Program-made: the position numbers and the translations under genes
Notes under the pieces: model-generated
Told to the model about the DNA's origin: nothing
Databases searched by the model: none
The model's input: only the letters and a program-made list of their open reading frames with translations
NCBI GenBank assembly: GCA_946183755.1
Contig: CAMHCZ010000080.1
Location: 1 to 8,566 of the forward strand
DNA length: 8,566 nucleotides
Reading direction: 5' to 3'
From: an uncultured bacterium
GTDB taxonomy: Bacteria; Bacteroidota; Bacteroidia; Bacteroidales; Paludibacteraceae
Shown: piece by piece, positions 1 through 6,288 of the stretch
Numbering within the stretch: the stretch's first letter is position 1
Layout: each line of letters starts with the position of its first letter

Positions 1-975
1 ACTCCGAGAAGCGAGCCCCAGATGGACAGTGACAGCAGTATTACCGCTGGATTAAGCCCCATCTTCTTGCCCATTATCTTTGGGATGAGGAACATATCCT
101 CGAGCACCTGCACCGCGCCCACGACAGCGAACGTCTCCAAAGCCATGACCCAGAACTGCACGCCCGACTCCTGAGCGCCGACAAACGCAAAGAACCCGAG
201 CACCGGCAGCATAATGAGTTTCATGTACGGAATGCAGCCCGACGACGTAAAGCCCGGCGGCTATCAGCACTCCGACTATCGACGCTATGAGGAACTGACC
301 ACGGAAATACTGGTTCATGCCGTCCTCCAAGTCCTTGATAATCATGTGGAACACGCCTCTGTACTTATCCGGAAGCAACTGCTTGAACTCCAAGCCTATC
401 TTCTCGTAATCAAGAAGGATGAACACCAGATACATGAACACGACGAAGAACATGAACATGCTGACAAAGAAGTCGAACGAACCGCTAATGAACGCTACGA
501 CCTTAGGAGTGAGCGCCGAGAGCACTTCGCTGAAACCGCCTCCGCCCATCGCCATGACGGTCTCGACATCGATATTGTCCACCCACGCCACCACCGTGTT
601 CTTTATCTGTTCCGGCAGTATGGCGCTGCTTTTCATCTGCGAGATGTAGGCAGTTATCAGGTCGCCTGTACGCGCCACCTCGGAAATGATGGGCGGAATA
701 ATCAGCGCGAGCAATGCAACCACCACCAGCAGGACCGACACGAGCGTCAGCAGTATGCTGAGCGGACGGTTCTTCACTCGGCAACGGTACTGGAAAAACT
801 TCATGAGCGGATACATCAGATAGGCAAGCAGCCACGCCACAATGAACGGCAGCAGCACACCGCTAAGCCTATTAAGCAGCAGAAAAAGGAGAATCATGGC
901 GACAAAGCCAAGACACATTCTCACCACACGGTCGAATGTGAATGGAAGGTTAAAACGATTATGCATGCTCTCCAT
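1..975 (-). pseudogene. AI-2E/PerM-family membrane permease, frameshifted and cut by the window edge
   Basis: This is a polytopic inner-membrane protein of the AI-2E transporter (PerM/YdiK/TqsA) family; the substrate cannot be told from sequence. From the ATG at 973-975 (a second ATG at 964-966 is possible) the first frame encodes hydrophobic segments at about residues 20-55, 72-100 and 155-190. It then runs into the family region DGMNQYFRGQFLIASIVGVL (about residues 218-237) and reaches GLYVVGL at residue 247 (nt 235). Beyond that point the frame becomes arginine- and glycine-rich nonsense and stops at 52-54. The expected C-terminal half continues in another minus-strand frame from about nt 233 to the left edge: IPYMKLIMLPVLGFF, then VLEDMFLIPKIMGKKMGLNP and AVILLSLSIWGSLLG, which is characteristic of the family. 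Family members normally have about 14 more residues between the two parts, so a deletion of roughly 44 nt with frame loss is inferred. It follows tdk by 6 nt, probably in one transcript. Family assignment is secure; whether the break is real or a sequence error is open. Confidence 0.8.
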
Positions 976-981
976 AAAACG

Positions 982-1575
982 CTATTTGTTTTTGTTCACA
1001 GCCTCGTTATAGCATTTGCGGCACAAAGGCTCATACTCGGCAAACTCACCTATCAGCACCTTGGCCTCGCTGTCCACCTTGCGGTGCGAGAGATAAGCCG
1101 AATCGCCGCACTTCACACACACGGCGTGCAGTTTGGTCACTTCGTCAGCCACGGCACACAACGCCGGCATCGGCCCGAACGGTCTGCCCTGAAAGTCCAT
1201 ATCAAGCCCAGCAACGATGACGCGCAGTCCGTCGGCTGCCAGTTTCTGGCAGACTTCAACGAGGCCAGCGTCAAAAAACTGCGCTTCGTCAATGCCCACG
1301 ACATCGGCGCCATCGGCATACAGCAGAATCTCGCCGGAAGCCTCGACCGACGTGCATGGCATCGTGTGGTTGTCATGAGACACCAGTTCATACAGAGAGT
1401 CTCTGACATCAATCGACGGTTTGAATCTCTCCACCTTCTGACGCGCTATCTCAGCTCTTTTCAGCCGGCGAAGCAGTTCCTCTGTCTTGCCGGAAAACAT
1501 CGAGCCCGTTATCACTTCTATCGAGCCGCATCTATTATTAGGGTGATTATTAATATCTTTGGTATCCATAAACAT
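982..1575 (-). CDS. tdk: Thymidine kinase (type II, zinc-binding)
   Basis: Cytosolic enzyme that phosphorylates thymidine to dTMP with ATP, in pyrimidine salvage. The 197-residue product has the full type II thymidine kinase layout: Walker A GSMFSGKT at residues 24-31, Walker B/catalytic motif DEAQFF at 96-101 with the presumed catalytic Glu97, and the substrate-side lasso region near GLDMDFQGRPFG (123-134). Two cysteine pairs, CVKC (153-156) and CRKC (185-188), make the structural zinc site. Length is normal for the family. The start is ambiguous between Met1 (1573-1575) and Met3 (1567-1569); the first about 15 residues before the conserved IEVITGSMFSGK segment look dispensable. It is the first gene of a minus-strand pair with the permease 6 nt downstream. 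A promoter-like TACCTTTG box lies about 50 nt upstream on the same strand. Confidence 0.97.
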   Translation of the reverse strand: MFMDTKDINNHPNNRCGSIEVITGSMFSGKTEELLRRLKRAEIARQKVERFKPSIDVRDSLYELVSHDNHTMPCTSVEASGEILLYADGADVVGIDEAQFFDAGLVEVCQKLAADGLRVIVAGLDMDFQGRPFGPMPALCAVADEVTKLHAVCVKCGDSAYLSHRKVDSEAKVLIGEFAEYEPLCRKCYNEAVNKNK

Positions 1576-1585
1576 CTTAATTGCT

Positions 1586-1593
1586 TATCTTTG
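1586..1593 (+). promoter_or_regulatory. Candidate Bacteroidota -7 box for the repeat-protein/rsmI transcript
   Basis: TATCTTTG fits the TAnnTTTG -7 consensus of the Bacteroidota primary sigma factor. It lies 68 nt before the ATG at 1662, so the leader would be about 60 nt. A TTTG at 1558-1561 could be the -33 element, but the 24-nt spacing is longer than the usual 19-21. Seen by eye only. Confidence 0.4.
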
Positions 1594-1626
1594 TGTCGTT
1601 TTACACGAGTTTATATCACGCTCGGA

Positions 1627-1634
1627 CAAAGGTA
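1627..1634 (-). promoter_or_regulatory. Candidate Bacteroidota -7 box for tdk
   Basis: On the minus strand the sequence reads TACCTTTG, matching TAnnTTTG, 51 nt upstream of the tdk ATG. No convincing TTTG-type -33 element is present at 19-21 nt further upstream, where the DNA is AT-rich. The box faces the plus-strand box at 1586-1593, so the two predicted transcripts would overlap at their 5' ends. Confidence 0.4.
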
Positions 1635-1661
1635 ATTATATTTATTCATTAATTCTCTTAT

Positions 1662-2537
1662 ATGTCTAAAGAAGTTTATATTGCTCTGATTCAGAAAGAT
1701 ATCAAGGAACTTGATGTCATAGCGCAAGGTTTATACGAAACAGATTTTCCATCTCCTACGGTTATAAAATTAGCATCATCCAAGGCGATGGACATCGTTA
1801 ATAACCTGCAAAGATTATCAACAGTAAAGCAGGAAGAAAGCAAGGCAGAAAAAGAGAACCAGGAAAGATTAGCCGCTGAGGCGAAGGCGAAGGCGAAAGC
1901 TGAGAAAGAGGAGCAGGAGAGATTGGCCGCTGAGGCGAAAGCAAAAGCTGAAAAAGAGGAACAGGAAAGATTGGCTGCTGAGGCAAAGGCGAAAGCCGAG
2001 AAGGAGGAGCAGGAGAGATTAGCTGCCGAGGCGAAGGCAAAAGCCGAGAAGGAGGAGCAGGAGAGATTAGCTGCCGAGGCGAAGGCGAAAGCCGAAAAGG
2101 AGGAGCAGGAAAGACTGGCAGCTGAAGCGAAAGCTAAGGCTGAAAGAGAAGAACAGGAAAGACTGGCTGCTGAAGCGAAGGCTAAAGCCGCAGCTATCAT
2201 CTCCGAGCACAACCAGCATTCTATCATAGAAGAGAAAATAGGCAATGTGGAAAGCAAAGTCGAACAAATGTCCAAAGACATGGGCGACAGCATGGCGGAC
2301 AGAATTGCCGCGTCGAAGATAAGCAACATAAAATCAGCCATTTCCATAGCCGACAGATTCCGTTTTCAGCGAGAACTGTTCAACAACAACGCCGACCTCA
2401 TGAACAGCACGCTCGACCGACTCGACGCTTGCAGCACCATCGAGGAGGCGGAAGACATAATCAACGACTTTACCGAATGGAATCCTGAAGACGAGAACGT
2501 CAAGGACTTCCTGAAACTCTTAGGACGCAGATTTTAA
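1662..2537 (+). CDS. Uncharacterised helical protein with seven tandem 16-residue charged repeats
   Basis: No function is recognised. The 291-residue product has three parts. Residues 1-62 look mostly helical, with no signal peptide or membrane segment. Residues 63-176 are seven copies of a repeat with consensus EKEEQERLAAEAKAKA; the first copy is 18 residues because of an extra KA. Residues 177-291 are a non-repetitive C-terminal region ending in a segment I recognise only loosely as recurring in Bacteroidota proteins (FRFQRELFNNN, then DFLKLLGRRF). The repeat has one leucine per 16 residues and dense Glu/Lys/Arg/Ala, more like a TolA-type or single extended alpha-helix than a leucine zipper. 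A soluble cytoplasmic protein with a rigid helical spacer between two end domains is inferred. rsmI starts 3 nt after the TAA stop, so the two are almost certainly co-transcribed. Frame and boundaries are firm; the role is unknown. Confidence 0.9.
   Translation: MSKEVYIALIQKDIKELDVIAQGLYETDFPSPTVIKLASSKAMDIVNNLQRLSTVKQEESKAEKENQERLAAEAKAKAKAEKEEQERLAAEAKAKAEKEEQERLAAEAKAKAEKEEQERLAAEAKAKAEKEEQERLAAEAKAKAEKEEQERLAAEAKAKAEREEQERLAAEAKAKAAAIISEHNQHSIIEEKIGNVESKVEQMSKDMGDSMADRIAASKISNIKSAISIADRFRFQRELFNNNADLMNSTLDRLDACSTIEEAEDIINDFTEWNPEDENVKDFLKLLGRRF
1848..2189 (+). repeat. In-frame tandem repeat, 7 copies (one of 54 nt, six of 48 nt)
   Basis: Copies begin at 1848, 1902, 1950, 1998, 2046, 2094 and 2142. 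At protein level copies 2-6 are identical and copy 7 has one Lys to Arg change. Copy 1 has Asn for Glu and an extra KA. At DNA level most neighbours differ at several synonymous positions. The copies at 1998-2045 and 2046-2093 differ by one base (gca versus gcg), which points to a recent duplication. The conserved protein with drifting codons suggests selection on the helix itself. Confidence 0.97.
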
Positions 2538-2540
2538 AAG

Positions 2541-3215
2541 ATGGGAATGCTGTACGTAGTGCCGACACCTGTCGGAAACCTTGAGGACATGACTTTCAGA
2601 GCCATCAAGACGCTGAAGGAGGTCGATGTCATACTCGCCGAGGACACAAGAACATCAAGCGTGCTGCTCAAGCACTTCGACATACACACGCCGATGATTT
2701 CGCACCACAAGTTCAATGAGCATCAGGCTGTTGACGGCATCGTGGCACGACTCAAAGGCGGCGAGACCATCGCGCTGATTTCCGACGCCGGCACACCTGC
2801 CATCTCCGACCCAGGCTTCCTGCTCGTCAGAGCGTGCGCGCAGAACGGCATCGAAGTGCAGTGCCTGCCCGGCGCAACGGCATTTGTTCCGGCGCTCGTG
2901 AACTCCGGACTGCCTAACGACCGATTCTGCTTTGAAGGCTTCCTGCCTGTTAAGAAAGGCCGTCAGACCAAGTTCGCAGCCATGGCGCAGGAGAAAAGAA
3001 CAATGATTGTTTACGAATCGCCATACAGAGTGCTCAAGACACTGACTCAGCTTGCCGAAGCGCTTGGCGCCGACCGCAAGGCATCCGTTTCAAGGGAAAT
3101 CTCGAAAATACATGAGGAGACCGTAAGGGGAACTCTCGGCGAACTGGTGCAGCACTTCACAGAGCACCAGCCTAAAGGCGAGTTCGTGATGATTATAGGC
3201 GGAGCCGAGGACTAA
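2541..3215 (+). CDS. rsmI: 16S rRNA (cytidine-2'-O-)-methyltransferase RsmI
   Basis: SAM-dependent methyltransferase of the tetrapyrrole-methylase fold that adds the 2'-O-methyl of the doubly modified C1402 (E. coli numbering) in the 16S rRNA decoding centre. The hallmark motifs are present in order: LYVVPTPVGNLEDMTFRA (residues 4-21), LAEDTRTS (32-39), LISDAGTPAISDPG (79-92), CLPGATAFVPAL (108-119), FEGFLP (131-136) and YESPYRVLKTL (158-168), ending with EFVMIIGG. At 224 residues it lacks the C-terminal extension of the E. coli protein (about 286 residues), as I expect for Bacteroidota versions. The start at 2541 is preferred over the ATG at 2547 because family members usually have two or three residues before LY. 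It begins 3 nt after the repeat-protein stop, and its TAA overlaps the stop of the convergent DUF4954 gene. Confidence 0.96.
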   Translation: MGMLYVVPTPVGNLEDMTFRAIKTLKEVDVILAEDTRTSSVLLKHFDIHTPMISHHKFNEHQAVDGIVARLKGGETIALISDAGTPAISDPGFLLVRACAQNGIEVQCLPGATAFVPALVNSGLPNDRFCFEGFLPVKKGRQTKFAAMAQEKRTMIVYESPYRVLKTLTQLAEALGADRKASVSREISKIHEETVRGTLGELVQHFTEHQPKGEFVMIIGGAED

Positions 3216-4948
3216 GAAATCCTCAATGCCTTCTCCACGAGTTTTTCCACCCAGTCCTTGTCTAATTTGCCGCGCAGTATCTCAAACTCACGGTTTTTGC
3301 TGTCATCGGACTGGTCTATGCCGAAATTCCATCTGAAAGCGCCCTCATATTCCTTCTGGGCATCAGCAACCACAAGGCGTTTCAAATCATCAACCGCCCT
3401 CAACGCGCTGTCACGCAACTCCCGCAGATCGTTGTCGTCCAGCTGCTCCTTGCCCAGCATGCTTTCTGCCACAGCAGTCGCATACGAGGCATTAGCTTCG
3501 TCATATTTCGAGGCTATAGCAGAAAGCGCATCACGCAGACTCTCGATAGAGTCCACCGAACCGTCCGCCACTGAGCGCGTCAAACTTTCGATTTCCGCTC
3601 TTCTCGCCAACATTCCGGACAAGTCCACCCACTCGTCGTCCACGCCGTCGCATTTCGCAGCATTCAGCCCTATGTAGATTCTCAATGCCAAGTCGTACAG
3701 TTCATAGCCAGTCATGGAAGGCTTGCGGCTTATCAGCACGTTCTTGTCCAGCTCACGCCTCTCGTCACCTTCGTCGAGGAATCGCATCAGCCTTTTGTAA
3801 CCTCGCCTTATCTGCCCTATTGTGTACGGATTGAAAAGTCCGAAGTTTATTATGTCGTTTTTCTGGCTTTCCGCTCTCTTGTCGCGGCTCTCCCACTTGC
3901 TCACATCGCGGTAAGTGCCGAGGCTCCTGAGCGACAGTCCTGGCAGCACACGCGAATACATGCCTTCCGACACGAGGTACGAGAACGGAAAGTCCGGCAC
4001 ATTAACCTTGCTCTTATGCTTACCTAATACAACCGAGAACACGCCTATACGGCTTGGCCAAGCCATGTAGCTGTCGCTGCCGAACTTGCTGCCACGGTCC
4101 ACCACTCCGTAATGTATCGGACCGCTCTTGTACATGTGATTGCTCTGGTTCGAGCCGCTGCCAGCGTTGAACATGCTCAGGCTCGCAGCGATAAGCAATG
4201 TGGATTTGTGGTGCGACACGCTGAACGGTCCTGCGAACAACGCCGCCGACTCGCCGTGCATCATCTGGCTGTTGGCGAAGAACACGGAGTCGGTCGCCGC
4301 GAACTGCTCGCCCACCTCGCTGCTGTTGCCCACGAAGCATCGCTCTATCTGCGCCCCGTCGGTCACCTGCGCGCCTTCGGCTATTATGAAGTCGCGGGCT
4401 ATCACGCCCCACGTCACCGAAGCCGGCGCATCCTCGCACGACAGCACCGTGCCGTTTTCAAGCACATGCGCGCCGTTTATCTTGGCGCACTCGCCTATCT
4501 GCACATTCCTTATCTCGCCGCAGTTGCTTATCTCTGCGCCATCGCCTATGGTCATAACGCTGGACCTCTGCCGCTCCACATACTCGTCTATGATTGCGTC
4601 ATACGCCTCGACGAAATCCTCGTCGCTTTTCCAGAAGCACTGCAGATGCGCCAGCTGCGACGTCAGTTTGTTGAATATCCTTATGGAGCGGCTGCCGTTC
4701 TCGTCGAGCAGCGTCAGCTCCGTTCCGTTGCCGAAACACGACACACCGTCCATACACAAGAGGCCAACGTTCTTTATCTTCACGCGTTCGCCTATCCTTA
4801 TCCTGCCGCTGAACTCACAATTGCGCACATCATTGGCGGCAAAGTTGTCAGCCACTTCCACTAATGTCCAGTCGGCGCAACGGCACTGATTGGACTCAAG
4901 GATGCTTATCTCCTGCGATGTCAGACTTCGGTATGCCATATTCGTCAT
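3212..4948 (-). CDS. DUF4954 family protein with left-handed beta-helix (hexapeptide-like) core
   Basis: Function unknown. The 578-residue product matches my memory of the Bacteroidales DUF4954 family: N-terminal YRSLTSQEISILES (6-19), then turns rich in [I/V]G.. hexapeptide-like steps (IRIGERVKIKNV, MTIGDGAEI, IRNVQIGECAKING, IIAEGAQVTDGAQI), typical of a left-handed parallel beta-helix. A strongly conserved-looking block follows, with SHHKSTLLIA (245-254), GSGSNQSNHMYKSGPIH (263-279), SDSYMAWPSRIG (291-302) and PFSYL (321-325). Residues from about 360 are helical and charged. There is no signal peptide, so it is presumably cytosolic. Met4 (4937-4939) may be the true start, since family members tend to begin right before the YR.LT segment. 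It follows hflX by 10 nt. The N-terminal helix seems shorter than in relatives I recall. The fold resembles acyl- or nucleotidyl-transferases, but enzyme activity is not established. Confidence 0.85.
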   Translation of the reverse strand: MTNMAYRSLTSQEISILESNQCRCADWTLVEVADNFAANDVRNCEFSGRIRIGERVKIKNVGLLCMDGVSCFGNGTELTLLDENGSRSIRIFNKLTSQLAHLQCFWKSDEDFVEAYDAIIDEYVERQRSSVMTIGDGAEISNCGEIRNVQIGECAKINGAHVLENGTVLSCEDAPASVTWGVIARDFIIAEGAQVTDGAQIERCFVGNSSEVGEQFAATDSVFFANSQMMHGESAALFAGPFSVSHHKSTLLIAASLSMFNAGSGSNQSNHMYKSGPIHYGVVDRGSKFGSDSYMAWPSRIGVFSVVLGKHKSKVNVPDFPFSYLVSEGMYSRVLPGLSLRSLGTYRDVSKWESRDKRAESQKNDIINFGLFNPYTIGQIRRGYKRLMRFLDEGDERRELDKNVLISRKPSMTGYELYDLALRIYIGLNAAKCDGVDDEWVDLSGMLARRAEIESLTRSVADGSVDSIESLRDALSAIASKYDEANASYATAVAESMLGKEQLDDNDLRELRDSALRAVDDLKRLVVADAQKEYEGAFRWNFGIDQSDDSKNREFEILRGKLDKDWVEKLVEKALRIS

Positions 4949-4958
4949 TTTTATGCAA

Positions 4959-6197
4959 TTACAATTCGTCTTCGCCGCCCGTTCTCGCTATGTCGGGATA
5001 CAGGAAGTCGTTATATGGGAATCGCTGTACATGGACAGCCCTTATATGCTTATACATCAAAACTTTCAACTCGTCTATATTATTTCTTTCCTTTGCCGAG
5101 ATGAACATACAGTTGTCATTCATGTTCGCCATCCATGTCTTTTTCAGTTCTGCGAGGCTTATGTTCTCTCTTTTTATCGGCGTAAGGTCGGTTTCTTCCT
5201 TAGGCACATAGCTGAACGAGTCTATTTTATTGAAGACCATTATTGTTGGTTTATCACCAGCGCCAAGTTCGGCAAGCGTGCTGTTCACCACCTCAATCTG
5301 CTCCTCGAAATTCGGGTGCGATATATCCACGACATGCAGCAGCACATCAGCCTCTCTCACCTCGTCCAACGTCGATTTGAACGACTCCACAAGGTTGTGC
5401 GGCAACTTTCTTATGAATCCCACCGTGTCGCACAAGAGGAACGGAAGGTTCTCTATTGTCATCTTTCTGACGGTTGTGTCAAGTGTCGCAAAGAGTTTGT
5501 TCTCGGCGAACACGTTCGTCTTGCACAGCAGGTTCATCAGTGTGGACTTGCCCACGTTGGTGTAACCCACAAGCGCCACCCTCACCATTTTTCCACGGTT
5601 TCGGCGCTGGGTCTCCATTTGCTTGTCTATGCGTTTCAAGTCCTCGCGCAGAAGCGAGATACGCGACTGTATGATTCGTTTATCGGCCTCTATCTGCGTT
5701 TCACCCATGCCTCGGGATGTCGTGCCTCCGCCTCGCTGACGGTCAAGGTGACTCCACATCCTCGTCAGTCGTGGCAGCATATACTGCAGCTGCGCCATCT
5801 CCACCTGCGTTTTGGCGTATGAGGTCTGTGCCCTTTGCGCGAAGATGTCGAGTATCAGGGATGTTCTGTCAAGCACTTGTATGCAGAGTTTCTTCTCTAT
5901 ATTACGCAATTGGCGTGGCGAAAGCTCATCGTCGAAAATGGCTATCTCTATGCCGTTGTCGTCTATATACTGCTTTATCTCCTCCAGCTTGCCCTGTCCC
6001 ACGTATGTCTGGCTGTGCGGAGTCTGAACCGCCTGTATGAAGCGTTTCTCCGGCACTATCTCCGACGTTTCAGCCAGAAAAGCCAGCTCATCAAGATACT
6101 CCTTTGTCCTTTCCTCTGGCTGGTTTGGCGTCACAAGTCCCACCATCACAGCCCTTTTGTCGGCTGTATTCAGCAATTCTTCTGTCTCTCTGTTCAT
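4959..6197 (-). CDS. hflX: Ribosome-associated GTPase HflX
   Basis: Cytosolic translational GTPase-like protein that binds the 50S subunit and, in characterised species, splits or rescues stalled ribosomes under stress. The 412-residue product has the HflX N-terminal domain (VMVGLV at 17-22; QTYVGQGKLEEIKQYI at 63-78; FDDELSPRQLRNIEK at 88-102; VLDRTSLILDIFAQRAQT at 108-125), then the linker helix with the family signature GGGTTSRGMGETQIE (156-170). The G domain follows, with G1 GYTNVGKST (211-219), G2 LDTTVRK (239-245), G3 DTVGF (257-261), G4 NKID (323-326) and G5 SAK (367-369). All nucleotide-binding motifs are intact. The C-terminus is short and ends in an acidic GGEDEL. The ATG is preceded by a purine-rich AAGAAG, and the spacing to the terminator of the upstream gene is only 19 nt. 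DUF4954 follows 10 nt downstream, so the two probably form one transcript. Confidence 0.97.
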   Translation of the reverse strand: MNRETEELLNTADKRAVMVGLVTPNQPEERTKEYLDELAFLAETSEIVPEKRFIQAVQTPHSQTYVGQGKLEEIKQYIDDNGIEIAIFDDELSPRQLRNIEKKLCIQVLDRTSLILDIFAQRAQTSYAKTQVEMAQLQYMLPRLTRMWSHLDRQRGGGTTSRGMGETQIEADKRIIQSRISLLREDLKRIDKQMETQRRNRGKMVRVALVGYTNVGKSTLMNLLCKTNVFAENKLFATLDTTVRKMTIENLPFLLCDTVGFIRKLPHNLVESFKSTLDEVREADVLLHVVDISHPNFEEQIEVVNSTLAELGAGDKPTIMVFNKIDSFSYVPKEETDLTPIKRENISLAELKKTWMANMNDNCMFISAKERNNIDELKVLMYKHIRAVHVQRFPYNDFLYPDIARTGGEDEL

Positions 6198-6216
6198 CTG
6201 TTCTTCTTATATCGAC

Positions 6217-6252
6217 AAAAAGGTTTGCCCTATCCGCACGGACGGGCAAACC
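6217..6252 (-). terminator. Intrinsic terminator of the surface-protein gene
   Basis: A perfect 9-bp inverted repeat (GGTTTGCCC at 6222-6230, GGGCAAACC at 6244-6252) encloses a 13-nt loop that has its own small CCG/CGG pairing. Read on the minus strand the hairpin is followed at once by TTTTT (6221-6217), the layout of a Rho-independent terminator. It sits 36 nt after the TAG of the surface-protein gene and 19 nt before the hflX start codon. On the plus strand there is no T-tract directly after the stem, so it is called for the minus strand only. Confidence 0.88.
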
Positions 6253-6288
6253 CTTCGTTATTTCATGTTTTTCTGTCTCTTAGTTATA

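Noticed and set aside
52..234. C-terminal tail of the first permease frame as a genuine alternative C-terminus
   Set aside because: The tail is Arg/Gly-rich and non-hydrophobic, while another frame over the same bases carries the conserved membrane sequence of the family.
234..240. Programmed ribosomal frameshift at the permease junction
   Set aside because: No slippery heptamer or downstream pseudoknot is evident, and the missing family segment cannot be supplied by a change of frame.
214..1635. Long 473-codon open frame on the plus strand across the permease and tdk
   Set aside because: It is antisense to two recognisable genes, is rich in His/Arg/Gln as expected from a reversed coding frame, has no recognisable domain, and runs through the intergenic promoter region.
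1848..2189. Tandem repeats as a CRISPR-like array
   Set aside because: The units are directly adjacent without spacers, stay in frame and encode a conserved peptide; no cas gene is present.
1691..2347. 218-codon minus-strand frame with Ala/Ser/Phe repeats
   Set aside because: It is the reverse complement of the 48-nt repeat array. Its repetitive composition follows from the sense-strand repeat, and no independent start or homology is visible.
4112..4889. Two overlapping plus-strand open frames of about 250 codons opposite the DUF4954 gene
   Set aside because: Both are antisense to a gene with clear family motifs, and neither shows domains or plausible initiation signals.
4890..5822. 310-codon plus-strand frame opposite hflX
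   Set aside because: It is antisense to a complete hflX with all GTPase motifs and has no recognisable protein features.
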